A stretch of DNA of 21,314 bases from Gammaproteobacteria bacterium (GTDB lineage: Bacteria; Pseudomonadota; Gammaproteobacteria; Steroidobacterales; JABDKV01), in assembly GCA_029862285.1 (NCBI GenBank), contig JAOTXR010000001.1:1-21314 (forward strand), written 5' to 3'. Positions 6,364 to 15,071 of the stretch are shown piece by piece. Both the position numbers and the translations under genes were made by a program. A model generated the notes under the pieces. It was given only the letters and a program-made list of their open reading frames with translations, did no database searches and was not told the origin of the DNA. Numbering within the stretch: the stretch's first letter is position 1; the number at the start of each line of letters is the position of its first letter.

Positions 6364-9300
6364 GTGCCAGGGTCAAAAAGAAAACACGGGAATACTCTGA
6401 ACGTCATCCGGATGTCTGTTCTTTGCGCCTTGCTCGGAACTGCACGGGCCGACTGGTTTGAGGACGCTACGATAGCGGCGGGGGTCAATGACCAGGACAA
6501 CTCATTCGGCGTGTCGTGGGGAGATCTAAACGGCGACGGTTACCCCGACGTCTATCTCAGTAACCACTGGCATACGCCCACGCTGTACCTGAATCAACAG
6601 GACGGCACGTTCGTCGATGTGCAGGACCAGCACGATGTGGCCATGGGTCACATCGATGTACATGCCTGCACCTGGGGCGATTACAACAACGACGGTGACC
6701 AGGACCTGATCAAGGCGGTGGGTGGTTTTACGGCCGGCGGCGGCATACCGGATACGCCTTATTTCGACAATATCGGGGGGACGCTGCAGTTGGGCGACGG
6801 GCAGGCGACCGGACTCAATTATGCCTACAGTGGCCGGGCGCCGGTTTGGCTGGACGAAAATTCCGATGGCCTGCTGGACATGCTGATGGTATCGCGCCCG
6901 CGTGTCGCCGGTTTTTATACAGCCATCCTGCGGCAGGTGTCACCGGCTTTGTTCGAAAACGTGACTGCGGCGTCCGGTCTCGATGGGATAAAAGCCGCGT
7001 CAGCCTATCTGCTCCTGGGACCCAACTCACCACAACGACCGGATATTCTGCTTAACCGCGGCGACTATTTTCAATGGAACGGCCAACAGTGGCAGAACAA
7101 CGCCGCCCCCGTATTTACTTCGATGGGCGCCATGTCCGATGCAGCCCATGCCGATGTAAACGGTGACGGATTGCTGGACCTGTACGTCGTGCGTCAGGGC
7201 ACCCGTTCGGAGGTCGTCAGTGACGACCATAGTGTGAAACTCGCCTACACCAGCGTGAGCGGCGTTCCAGGTGTTATCGACTTCATGGGTGGCGGGGTTC
7301 TCAACATTATCCGCAGTCTCAATATTCCCGTCAGTGCCATCCGGACCGGCGCTTCACAGCTAATCACCCCGGCCGATCCGGATGATTCGATTACGTTGGA
7401 CCCGCTGGATCCTCAAGTCCAGGGAGAACCGTCTTTTGTGCTCGAGTCCGCACTACGGGTATTCGTCTGGTACACGCCCGCTGATGACTATTGGCATTTT
7501 CGCATCGGCAAAACAGGCGGCGGTGCGGTGGTGGAGATGGAAGTCCACGCACAGGACGTGATTCAGGATGTCACGATCCAGAACATCGCAGTCTCCGATA
7601 GCCCCCAGCTGAACCGGTTGTTCATCAATAACGGTGATGGTACCTATTCCCAGGACAATACCAGTAGCCTGCGCCTCGGCCCGACCGGGGCGGCCATCAT
7701 GGCGGACCTGGATAACGACATGGACGTGGATGCCTACGTCGTCAACCGTAACGCTGTGAGTAACGTCCCGAATCAGCTATTCGAAAATCAGGGCGACGGT
7801 ACTTTTATCGAGGTTACTGCTGCCGGCGGTGCAACCGGTCCTTCCATCGGCAACGGAGATTCCGTTGCATTTGCCGACTATGATCTCGACGGCTTCCTCG
7901 ATTTGTTCATTGTCAACGGCCGCAGCGACCTGATTATGGAAGCGTACCCGGGGCCACACAGCCTTTATCGAAACCTGGGCAATCAGAACAACTGGCTGCA
8001 GATCGACCTGGAGGGCACCACTTCGAACCGCGAGGCCATAGGTGCTGTTGTGGAAGTCCTGGCCGGGGGCAGCACCCAGGTGCGCCTGCAAGACGGCGGC
8101 ACGCATGGATTCGCACAAAACCAGTCACGGTTGCACTTTGGTCTTGCCGCTAACGATCGGGTGGACCGGATCACCGTGCACTGGCCGAGTGGCGTTGTGC
8201 AGCAAGTGGACGACATGCCGGTCAATCAGCTGATCCGCATCATTGAATCAGAACCCGAGCTGATTCCCGGAGTGCCGGCTTCGCTTGCCGGAGGGGCCGA
8301 CGGTGTTTATCTCTGGAAAGATACTTTTGACGGGCCGTATCATTTACGTGCAATTCACACGGACCAGGCCAGCGCTACGACAATAAATCTACTGACGGAC
8401 CGGCCATTACTTGATGCACAGTTGCTGCCACCGGCCGGAAAGACGGTCTGGCAATCGTACGATTTTGGTTTCGCACTTTCTACGAATGAAAGCGACGCAA
8501 CGGGTGGCGTGGATTTTCAATTGCGGTCCGATGCTGATGGGCTGTACTCGGTGCAGTCCGGAACGACGATCAACCCGCGGCTGGTGACCCTGGGTTCCGG
8601 GGAGGCCCGGCCTTCGCCGGCCGGCTGGTTGATTGACACGGCCGATTTGCCGCCGACACCGGTCTTCAAGACTGGCGCGAATCGGGGCTTGTTCCTTGGT
8701 CGCAATTCCGCTTCGAACGGGCTCGAGTTCCGAATGAACGGCGACGGAACGCAGCATGAAGGAACTCTTGAACTCTATGCCGCGGAGCCGTGGTTGGCCG
8801 ATTTCCAGGACGTGGAGCTGGAAGCCGGGGACGAGTGGTATGCCGGCATCAATTACGCCAGTGCCACCGGCGCGGTAACGAGTAATTGGGATGGCGTGGA
8901 CATTGCATTGCGTGGCGACACGGACATTGGATTCCTGTACACACAGGACAGGCTGTTTCAGCCGGAAGCTGTCAATAACCGCGACGCCGGCGGTGAGCTG
9001 GGCGAACCCAATGCTTACAAACTGCCAAAACCAAGTCCGCGGGGAGAGCCACAATATGATCCAGCGGTCGAAGGGCATGTATTCCTGTGGCAGGACGACA
9101 CCGACCGCTGGCGACTGCGTGCAACGGCCGGTGCCGATCGTTTGCGTTATGCCGGACGTATCATTTCGGATCAACCGCCGATTTTGGTAACGCCTGTAGA
9201 CTTTGAGCACAACGACTCGGCGGATCTGCGCAACCCGCTTGTGATCCGCTTTGATTTGAGCGGAAACAGCGATTTGTCCGATGGACTGGATATCGAGTAT

Positions 9301-9948
9301 CCGCCCGGTACCACTATTCGCGTTCATATCGACAAGGCCAAAGGCGACTTGCTGGACGTGTTGCGCATTGGTCCGAAGCGGTGGCCGGTCAGCCGTTTGC
9401 CGGTCATATTGCCACCCGGGGACGCCATCCCGCCTGCCGCGATGGAACGTGCAACCGGTCAGGTTTCAAGTTTCGCCGCGGGTGACGATGGAGAACTGCA
9501 GCACGGCATATCCATGCCCGTGCCCCGTTTCGATCTGCGGCCCGATGGAACGGTCTACGACATGCTTACCGGACTGATCTGGCTGGCAAACGCCGAGTGT
9601 TTCGGGCAGCTGGACTGGCCCGCTGCGGTCGCGGCCGCGGAAGCGTTGAATGACACGGAGTGCGGGCTTGGCGATGGCTCACTGCCGGGTGACTGGCGGC
9701 TGCCGAATATCAAAGAGCAACTCAGCCTGATCGATTTCGGTGAGACGCAACCGGCCCTGCCGGTCGGCCATCCATTCACCCAGGTTCAGAATGCGTTCTA
9801 CTGGTCGTCTACGACCACCGACGACAATATCGCGCGTGCCTGGGGAACGGTGGTGCCGGGCGGAAATGCGGAACGCCGGAGGAAAGACGCGTCTCAGCAT
9901 CCGGTGAACGGAACGCCTCACTATGTGTGGCCGGTAAAAGGACCCTGA
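6364..9948 (+). CDS. Large secreted protein: FG-GAP/VCBS repeats, ASPIC/UnbV domain, W-rich repeats, C-terminal DUF1566
   Basis: The 1194-residue protein starts with a basic n-region (KRKH), a hydrophobic core and a likely Sec cleavage site ARA|DW near residue 29. The GTG at 6364 (AAGG at 6349-6352) gives the full signal; ATG 6412 would leave only a 13-residue, uncharged leader. FG-GAP/VCBS calcium-loop motifs appear as DLNGDGYPDVYL (54-65), DYNNDGDQDL (106-115), DVNGDGLLDLYV (264-275), DLDNDMDVDAYV (448-459) and DYDLDGFLDLFIV (505-517). An ASPIC/UnbV domain as in CRTAC1-like proteins covers about 545-628. Three copies of a V[FY][LV]W...D..[WYH]..R motif follow a spacer or the UnbV domain (about 366-381, 647-662, 904-920). 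Residues 1030-1194 form a DUF1566 domain, the module also encoded alone by the next gene. It is probably a calcium-binding cell-surface or extracellular adhesin-like protein; no catalytic function is apparent. Confidence 0.85.
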   Translation: MPGSKRKHGNTLNVIRMSVLCALLGTARADWFEDATIAAGVNDQDNSFGVSWGDLNGDGYPDVYLSNHWHTPTLYLNQQDGTFVDVQDQHDVAMGHIDVHACTWGDYNNDGDQDLIKAVGGFTAGGGIPDTPYFDNIGGTLQLGDGQATGLNYAYSGRAPVWLDENSDGLLDMLMVSRPRVAGFYTAILRQVSPALFENVTAASGLDGIKAASAYLLLGPNSPQRPDILLNRGDYFQWNGQQWQNNAAPVFTSMGAMSDAAHADVNGDGLLDLYVVRQGTRSEVVSDDHSVKLAYTSVSGVPGVIDFMGGGVLNIIRSLNIPVSAIRTGASQLITPADPDDSITLDPLDPQVQGEPSFVLESALRVFVWYTPADDYWHFRIGKTGGGAVVEMEVHAQDVIQDVTIQNIAVSDSPQLNRLFINNGDGTYSQDNTSSLRLGPTGAAIMADLDNDMDVDAYVVNRNAVSNVPNQLFENQGDGTFIEVTAAGGATGPSIGNGDSVAFADYDLDGFLDLFIVNGRSDLIMEAYPGPHSLYRNLGNQNNWLQIDLEGTTSNREAIGAVVEVLAGGSTQVRLQDGGTHGFAQNQSRLHFGLAANDRVDRITVHWPSGVVQQVDDMPVNQLIRIIESEPELIPGVPASLAGGADGVYLWKDTFDGPYHLRAIHTDQASATTINLLTDRPLLDAQLLPPAGKTVWQSYDFGFALSTNESDATGGVDFQLRSDADGLYSVQSGTTINPRLVTLGSGEARPSPAGWLIDTADLPPTPVFKTGANRGLFLGRNSASNGLEFRMNGDGTQHEGTLELYAAEPWLADFQDVELEAGDEWYAGINYASATGAVTSNWDGVDIALRGDTDIGFLYTQDRLFQPEAVNNRDAGGELGEPNAYKLPKPSPRGEPQYDPAVEGHVFLWQDDTDRWRLRATAGADRLRYAGRIISDQPPILVTPVDFEHNDSADLRNPLVIRFDLSGNSDLSDGLDIEYPPGTTIRVHIDKAKGDLLDVLRIGPKRWPVSRLPVILPPGDAIPPAAMERATGQVSSFAAGDDGELQHGISMPVPRFDLRPDGTVYDMLTGLIWLANAECFGQLDWPAAVAAAEALNDTECGLGDGSLPGDWRLPNIKEQLSLIDFGETQPALPVGHPFTQVQNAFYWSSTTTDDNIARAWGTVVPGGNAERRRKDASQHPVNGTPHYVWPVKGP

Positions 9949-9952
9949 TGGA

Positions 9953-10537
9953 ATGGTCAAACACATGAACTGGTTACATGGAAAATCACGGATCATTCTG
10001 CTGTGCGGGCTGCTGGCATACAGCTCCTTGCTTGTCGCCGGTCCTCCGGCGCCGGTGGCCGCAACCGGACAGACGACCGAATACGCATCGGGCGATGATG
10101 GCGCGGAGCAGGCCGGTGTGACCTGGCCAAAACCACGTTTCGTCGACAACCAGGATGGCAGTGTCAGCGATCGGTTGACGGGTCTTGTATGGCTCAAGGA
10201 CGCCAATTGTTTTGGCCGCGTTAGCTGGGAGGATAGCCTGCAGCTGCCACAGTTAGTCGTGAACGGCGCTTGTGGCCTGACCGACGCGTCGCTGGCCGGT
10301 GACTGGCGACTGCCCAATGTGCTGGAGTTGTTCGGTCTGGTGGATCTTGGCGAACACCAGCCGGCGCTGGTTGCCGGGCATCCTTTTCTCAACGTGCAGC
10401 TGGATTTCTACTGGTCAGGCACGACTCTCGACAATGTGAATTCGCCGGCCCGGCCTGTCAGCATGAGTTTTGGCAACATCGATCAAAAGGACAAGGCAGA
10501 GCTGTATTACGTGTGGCCCGTGCGTGACGCAAGGTAG
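9953..10537 (+). CDS. Small secreted DUF1566 (Lcl C-terminal-like) protein
   Basis: This 194-residue protein has a Sec-type signal (basic HGKSR, then a hydrophobic ILLCGLLAYSSLLVAG) that probably ends near residue 30. The mature part is a single DUF1566 domain. It carries LTGLVWLKDANCFG (75-88), GDWRLPNVLELFGLVD (around 116-131), FYWSGTT and YYVWPVRD. These align throughout with the last 165 residues of the preceding protein, including the lead-in ATGQ...GDDG and the paired cysteines, which could form a disulfide. It begins 4 bases after the upstream stop, and an in-frame ATG at 9965 is an alternative start. DUF1566 occurs in secreted and fimbrial or surface proteins of Proteobacteria, with no settled biochemical role. 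A partner or decoy relation to the large protein is possible but unproven. Confidence 0.8.
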   Translation: MVKHMNWLHGKSRIILLCGLLAYSSLLVAGPPAPVAATGQTTEYASGDDGAEQAGVTWPKPRFVDNQDGSVSDRLTGLVWLKDANCFGRVSWEDSLQLPQLVVNGACGLTDASLAGDWRLPNVLELFGLVDLGEHQPALVAGHPFLNVQLDFYWSGTTLDNVNSPARPVSMSFGNIDQKDKAELYYVWPVRDAR

Positions 10538-10609
10538 CGGCGGCCACGGACTTATTCGTAGTATCTTCGTTTACACGTAATCCCGGAGACGTAATCAAAT
10601 GCGGGTTCG

Positions 10610-12163
10610 ATGACCCATCCACCTGTCTTGATTTCTGTATGTTGCCTGATGTTGGCGGTTGGATGTGCCAGTGTCGCAGCGCCGGTCGCCGTTAATAAAC
10701 CACGAGAAATGATTGTGCTGGAGCCGGGAATCATCGGCTTCAATTCACCGATGGGCGCCCTCGGAGAGCCCAGGGGAAGCTATGCCTCCGGCGACATGGA
10801 TCGGGCGCTGTCGCTACTCCCGGTGCGGGCGCTGCGCTTTCCCGGTGGCACGGTCGCGAACTATTTTGACTGGGAGACCGGGTCGCTCATGGAAGAGGCG
10901 CTGGAACGGTCCGGCAGGGAAAAGCTCGTCGATAATCAGAGAAAGGCGAGAGAAAGAAACAAGGGTATCCTGCCGCCGGTTGATTTCGGTTCTTTCCATA
11001 CTGTTACCGAAGAGCACGGGATCAGGCGATTCGTGGTCCTCAATCTGCTCACCAGCCCCATCGAAAGCACGATTGTCACTATAGACCGGATAAAGAAAGA
11101 GTATCCCGGCCAGTACTATTGGGAACTTGGCAACGAGCTCTCCCAGGGTTCGTATCGTGGACGAGCGTTTGCGACCGATGCCTTCAATGAATCTGTCTAC
11201 GTGCGGCTGGCAAACCGTATTGCGGCGCATATCGAAGCACATTATCCGGAAGATCGGGTCGGTCTCGTCGTCGGTCAGCTAATCGAAGGAAGAACACCGG
11301 CGGTTCGGAAATTTCGGAATCTGCAGGAGCAACGTGCCGAGTGGGACCGGGCTGTCGCCGGTGTCGATCATGCCGATGCCGTGATAATCCATCCTTATGT
11401 CGAGCTCGATAAACGCTTGCCGATGTCGCAGGCGCGGAGCCTGATGAAAGAGTTGCCCGGTATGACAAGAAAAGCCCAGGTGCAATGGCGCTGGATGTTT
11501 GCCTGCGCCCAGGAACTTCCCGGTCTTTACGTGCAGCGACTCGAAAACCGCTTCCCGGACCGCAAGATCTGGATTACGGAGGCCGGGCTTGCCAATGACA
11601 GCGATGCCAGGAATGCACTTGCTCAGGCACACGACATGTCAAGGGTGTTGTTCGATGTCGCCTATTTCATTTCCTGGTTGAGAGTTTACCCGGCCTGGGA
11701 GACTTTTCTGTATCACGGGCTTTTTCCCGGCAAGAGAAACATGGCTGCATTCGCGGCGGACATGGGTTGGAATGCCAATACGGTGGCCTATGTGTTTCTG
11801 GAACGGTTGCTGGAGCAGGGGCGGGCGATTGCCGTCATGGATATTTCTGACTCGCCTGAATACCATGGAACCGGCTTTTACGCCGACAGGCGAGTGCGAG
11901 CCCTGACCGGGGCCTACGTGAGCACCGACGACGGCGACAGGATTCTACTTGTCAACACCGGTCCCGAACCGGTGGAAGTACGAATCCCTTTTGCCGGGAT
12001 GAGCACGGTCACGGCGGGTGGGGCACACGATGCCGAAGTTGATGTCGCGGATTTTGATGACGCGGAGCTGTTCCGGCGCGTTTCGGGCATAAGCGGTGCG
12101 GTAGCGGTACCGGCATATTCGGTGGTGCTTATTTCCGAATCCGTGCGCCGCGATAATGGCTGA
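10610..12163 (+). CDS. Lipoprotein resembling clan GH-A glycosidases (GH51/GH39/GH79-like TIM barrel)
   Basis: The 517-residue protein has a lipoprotein signal ending LMLAVGC (Cys19), so it should be anchored in the outer or inner membrane. ALRFPGGTVANYFDWETG (74-91) resembles the beta-strand and loop found near the start of arabinofuranosidase and heparanase-type barrels. WELGNELS (171-178) gives the Asn-Glu acid/base pair (N175, E176) and WITEAGL (321-327) the candidate nucleophile E324, both at clan GH-A spacing. The C-terminal 100 residues look like the beta-sandwich that closes such barrels. The exact family and sugar cannot be told; hydrolysis or editing of the exported polysaccharide is the likely job. 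The ATG at 10610 is preceded by GGAG at 10585-10588. The 72-base gap upstream contains a TTTACA (10570-10575) but no good -10 box. Confidence 0.78.
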   Translation: MTHPPVLISVCCLMLAVGCASVAAPVAVNKPREMIVLEPGIIGFNSPMGALGEPRGSYASGDMDRALSLLPVRALRFPGGTVANYFDWETGSLMEEALERSGREKLVDNQRKARERNKGILPPVDFGSFHTVTEEHGIRRFVVLNLLTSPIESTIVTIDRIKKEYPGQYYWELGNELSQGSYRGRAFATDAFNESVYVRLANRIAAHIEAHYPEDRVGLVVGQLIEGRTPAVRKFRNLQEQRAEWDRAVAGVDHADAVIIHPYVELDKRLPMSQARSLMKELPGMTRKAQVQWRWMFACAQELPGLYVQRLENRFPDRKIWITEAGLANDSDARNALAQAHDMSRVLFDVAYFISWLRVYPAWETFLYHGLFPGKRNMAAFAADMGWNANTVAYVFLERLLEQGRAIAVMDISDSPEYHGTGFYADRRVRALTGAYVSTDDGDRILLVNTGPEPVEVRIPFAGMSTVTAGGAHDAEVDVADFDDAELFRRVSGISGAVAVPAYSVVLISESVRRDNG

Positions 12164-12192
12164 CGCCAGCGTCTTTTTGCAGGATTTTTAAT

Positions 12193-13170
12193 ATGAATAA
12201 TGGTCGAAAACGAATTCTGCTTTTCATAGCGTCTGTCGCAGACTGGTTGATGGTGCCGATCACGGTCCTGGCATCTTTCTGGCTCAGGACTATCAGAAAG
12301 CTCGGAGTGCACCACCTGTCCGCCAGCAGAAGGGTTTTCAACTGGACCGGTGTCTTCCCGATTCGCGATCATTATTACGAGCCGCTTTTCGACACATGGA
12401 GATTGCGGAAATCGCTGCGCGAGGATCGCCCGCTGCCCGGGATTGACATGAACGTGGCCGAGCAGTTATCGATACTGAAAAGCCTGGACTATAACGATGA
12501 ATTGCTCGAATTCCCGCTCAAAAAGACGGACAAGCTCGAGTATTACTATCATAACGGTCCATACGGTTCCGGTGATTCAGAATACCTATACAGCATCATT
12601 CGCAGGTTCAAGCCGGCCAGATTAGTGGAGATCGGTAGCGGCAACTCTACATTGATGGCGCGCAATGCGATAAACCGCAATATGCAGGAGCAATCGGGGT
12701 ACCGGTGTGAGCATATTTGTATCGAACCGTACCAGCATGAGTGGCTTGGCCAGCTGGGTATTTCGGTAATCAGGGAGGTGGTTGAAGACACCGACCGCGG
12801 CCTGTTCGAAGCCCTGGGCGAAAACGACATCCTGTTCATCGATTCGTCTCACATTATCCGCCCCCAGGGAGACGTCGTTGTCGAATACCTGGAAATTCTC
12901 CCGCTGCTAAATAAAGGCGTGCTGGTTCATGTACACGACATATTCACGCCCAAGGATTATCTGGATGAGTGGGTAATCGACCGCGTCAGGCTGTGGAATG
13001 AGCAATACCTGTTGGAAGCCTTCCTGTCCTTCAACAGTCAGTTTCGGGTAATCGGCGCGTTGAATTTCCTCAAACATCACCATGCCGCGGAACTTTCCGC
13101 CAAATGCCCCGTGCTTGCGAATGAGATCGATAAACGCGAGCCCGGCTCCTTCTGGTTCGTCCGTAACTGA
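12193..13170 (+). CDS. Membrane-anchored class I SAM-dependent methyltransferase
   Basis: The product has 325 residues. A hydrophobic segment (about 8-31, after the basic GRKR) is probably a membrane anchor with the rest in the cytosol. The Rossmann methyltransferase signature begins with LVEIGSGNST (144-153, motif I), then ICIEPY (175-180, the acidic residue that binds the SAM ribose), DILFIDSSH (212-220) and GVLVHVHDIFTPKDY (242-256), as in the Methyltransf_24 group found in sugar and polysaccharide clusters. AGGA at 12181-12184 lies 8 bases ahead of the ATG, and the gene follows the glycosidase-like gene by 29 bases, which suggests one transcript. It may O-methylate a sugar of the glycan or of its lipid carrier (inference). 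It is the last plus-strand gene before the convergent minus-strand operon. Confidence 0.82.
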   Translation: MNNGRKRILLFIASVADWLMVPITVLASFWLRTIRKLGVHHLSASRRVFNWTGVFPIRDHYYEPLFDTWRLRKSLREDRPLPGIDMNVAEQLSILKSLDYNDELLEFPLKKTDKLEYYYHNGPYGSGDSEYLYSIIRRFKPARLVEIGSGNSTLMARNAINRNMQEQSGYRCEHICIEPYQHEWLGQLGISVIREVVEDTDRGLFEALGENDILFIDSSHIIRPQGDVVVEYLEILPLLNKGVLVHVHDIFTPKDYLDEWVIDRVRLWNEQYLLEAFLSFNSQFRVIGALNFLKHHHAAELSAKCPVLANEIDKREPGSFWFVRN

Positions 13171-13187
13171 CGCCGGTTCAGTTTCGG
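13161..13187. terminator. Hairpin between convergent genes (possible bidirectional terminator)
   Basis: CCG-T-AACTGA pairs with TCAGTT-T-CGG across a 7-base loop (CGCCGGT), giving nine pairs and one T.T mismatch. The left arm contains the methyltransferase stop codon, and the sulfotransferase-like gene ends at 13198 from the other side. No T-run follows on either strand, so it is not a classic intrinsic terminator. Confidence 0.4.
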
Positions 13188-13197
13188 ACTGCCTGAC

Positions 13198-13920
13198 TCA
13201 ATCTGGCTTGCACAGAGAGTCGTACAACTCCCGGGCCTGGTTCAGACGTTTCGCGCAGGCCGGCGAGAGAAGTTGCGCGCGGATGCTGGCGGACTTCTCG
13301 GAGCGTTGTCCGGACGGCCGCGCCACGCGGTCTTCGTTGATCTCTCCGATTTCCCGGCCAGATTCCAGGCTTTCGAGTCGGGCAAAGGCGCGTGCCACGT
13401 TCTCTTCGTTGTGGTCAAAAACCTGGAATTGCGTTCCCCATTTGTTATTCAGTCGTTCGATTACGCGGCCAAAGTCATCGGTAATATCCTCGAACCGGGC
13501 AATCAGAAAACTGTCACGGTACCTGCGAATGGTCCGGTGAAAATGGATGTAGTCCCATAGAGCCACCCTGATACCGAGTGCAGGCTCACGTACGATCAGC
13601 GAGGCGACCGCAGAAACCGGTTCACGCAGCAGCACAACGATCGGAATGCCCCGCTGCACTCCGCGTATGACCTGGGCCGGCACATGCAGATGATGCGCAA
13701 TCTTCACTTCACGCTCCTGCGCCTGTTCGAATGCGACAACGGAAAAGGAGTTGGCCGAGCGGGGGTAGCCTTCGATGACCAGTTCTGTTTTTCCGCTGGC
13801 GGCAAGCTCCGGCTTGCTGGTTATGAGTCTGCGCAAGAAGAAATACGGGAAGGGGCGGCTCCCGAGAACGCGCTGGATGACGAACAGGGATACTTTGAAA
13901 AACCGGGTGATGCGGTTCAT
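13198..13920 (-). CDS. Divergent sulfotransferase-like protein
   Basis: This 240-residue protein carries VIEGYPRSANSFSV (48-61), a P-loop-like 5'-phosphosulfate-binding motif, and VVLLREPVSAVASLIVRE (95-112), corresponding to the 3'-phosphate-binding Arg/Ser segment. RFEDITDDF is seen where sulfotransferases have the conserved F/Y-E-D/N turn. These point to a PAPS-dependent sulfotransferase of a short, divergent group; it is only distantly like the sulfotransferase two genes upstream. The first 30 residues are basic and aromatic and may bind the membrane. Its ATG overlaps the stop of the glycosyltransferase by 4 bases (ATGA), and it is the last gene of the minus-strand operon. A P-loop kinase is a less likely alternative. 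Confidence 0.75.
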   Translation of the reverse strand: MNRITRFFKVSLFVIQRVLGSRPFPYFFLRRLITSKPELAASGKTELVIEGYPRSANSFSVVAFEQAQEREVKIAHHLHVPAQVIRGVQRGIPIVVLLREPVSAVASLIVREPALGIRVALWDYIHFHRTIRRYRDSFLIARFEDITDDFGRVIERLNNKWGTQFQVFDHNEENVARAFARLESLESGREIGEINEDRVARPSGQRSEKSASIRAQLLSPACAKRLNQARELYDSLCKPD

Positions 13921-15071
13921 GGGTCCGGTGTCATGACGGAATGATAGATCTCCAGCAAGGTCTGGTAATTCGAGTCAGAGGTGTACTTGCTCTCGTATTC
14001 CCGGCGTGCCCGTTTTCCCATTTCCAGTAGCTCGTCCGGATGACTTTTCGCCCATGCGATTTTTTCCCGCAGATCCGGAGCAGACCCGGGATCGAATAAC
14101 AAGCCGGTGACGCCGTCGGTGACCAGTTCCTGCAACGCGCCTATCCTGCTGGCAATTACCGGCAAGCCGTTTGCGAATGCCTCGATGACTATCAGGCCGA
14201 AGGTTTCGTACCAGATGCTGGGAACCAGCAAATAAGACGCCCGGCGCATGGCCGCATGGACTTCCGATGGAGTCTTCCAGCCATGCACAGAGAAGCATCC
14301 GTGTTTCGACAACATGTTTTCCAGCGGGCCGGTGCCGATGATATCGATATTGGCTCCAGGAACAGACACTGCGGCATCGGCCAGCTGCTGCAGGCCTTTT
14401 TCAGGGTACAGTCTGCCAACAAACAGGCCGTTGGCGCGTGCACCATCGGACTGGTAGTCGATATCTACGAAGTTCGGTTTTATATGAATCCGTTCGGCAG
14501 GGAGCCCCCCCTCCACGAACTTTTGGCGCGAGAATTCGGTCAGTGCAATGTAGGCTGCTATCCGTGAGCGATAGGTACCGAGCATGCGATGAACCGTAAG
14601 CATGGTACTGAGCACAGCTGTCTGGGCTGCAGAGTCTCGATAACAACGGTACCGAACGGCCTGCCACGGGATATGATTCACGCATTTTTCGCACACCTTG
14701 TCAGCGCGCAGCAGCATCGCCTGAGGGCAGAGCAACCTGAAGTTGTGCAGCGTCTGGACGACGGGGGTCCCCATACTGGTTGCTTTCCAGTAAATCGATG
14801 GGGAAATTAATGGAAATGTGTTGTGGACGTGTACCAGGTCGGGGCGGAACGTTTGCGCAATTTGCTCGAATTTCTTGGCGGAATCCCGCGACCAGATGGT
14901 TTGAGTCGCGAGTCGTGCCCGGGACATATCTCCGATGCTGTCATTGTGTTGCTCGTACAGGCGTACGTCATGCCCCCTGCGGCTCAGCATGTCGACTTCG
15001 GCATCGACCACCTGGTCTTCGCCCCCGCGCTGTTGGTAGCGGGAATGTGCGAACAAGATCTTCAGGCTCAT
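13917..15071 (-). CDS. GT4-family glycosyltransferase
   Basis: The 384-residue protein has a GT-B fold: KILFAHSRYQQRGGEDQVV (4-22, the glycine-rich acceptor-side loop), VHVHNTFPLISP (80-91), GLFVGRLYPEKGL (215-227, donor-side) and ETFGLIVIE (289-297), the E-x7-E motif of retaining GT4 enzymes. A Cys cluster (CEKC...C, 127-143) is common in this subgroup. It transfers a sugar from a nucleotide-sugar donor to a growing lipid-linked oligosaccharide on the cytoplasmic face. The frame is open up to 15338, but the extra 89 residues overlap the sulfotransferase and are arginine/proline-rich non-homologous sequence. The ATG at 15071 fits because it overlaps the upstream stop codon by one base (TAATG). 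It is the only obvious glycosyltransferase in the window, so others must lie elsewhere. Confidence 0.92.
   Translation of the reverse strand: MSLKILFAHSRYQQRGGEDQVVDAEVDMLSRRGHDVRLYEQHNDSIGDMSRARLATQTIWSRDSAKKFEQIAQTFRPDLVHVHNTFPLISPSIYWKATSMGTPVVQTLHNFRLLCPQAMLLRADKVCEKCVNHIPWQAVRYRCYRDSAAQTAVLSTMLTVHRMLGTYRSRIAAYIALTEFSRQKFVEGGLPAERIHIKPNFVDIDYQSDGARANGLFVGRLYPEKGLQQLADAAVSVPGANIDIIGTGPLENMLSKHGCFSVHGWKTPSEVHAAMRRASYLLVPSIWYETFGLIVIEAFANGLPVIASRIGALQELVTDGVTGLLFDPGSAPDLREKIAWAKSHPDELLEMGKRARREYESKYTSDSNYQTLLEIYHSVMTPDP

Noticed and set aside
8407..9327. 306-residue minus-strand open frame inside the giant secreted protein gene
   Set aside because: It is antisense to a frame with clear domains, has no recognisable motif, and is typical of shadow frames in GC-rich genes.
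10538..10609. Separate promoter for the glycosidase-like gene (TTTACA at 10570)
   Set aside because: No acceptable -10 box at 16-18 bp spacing; the gap is short enough for read-through from upstream.
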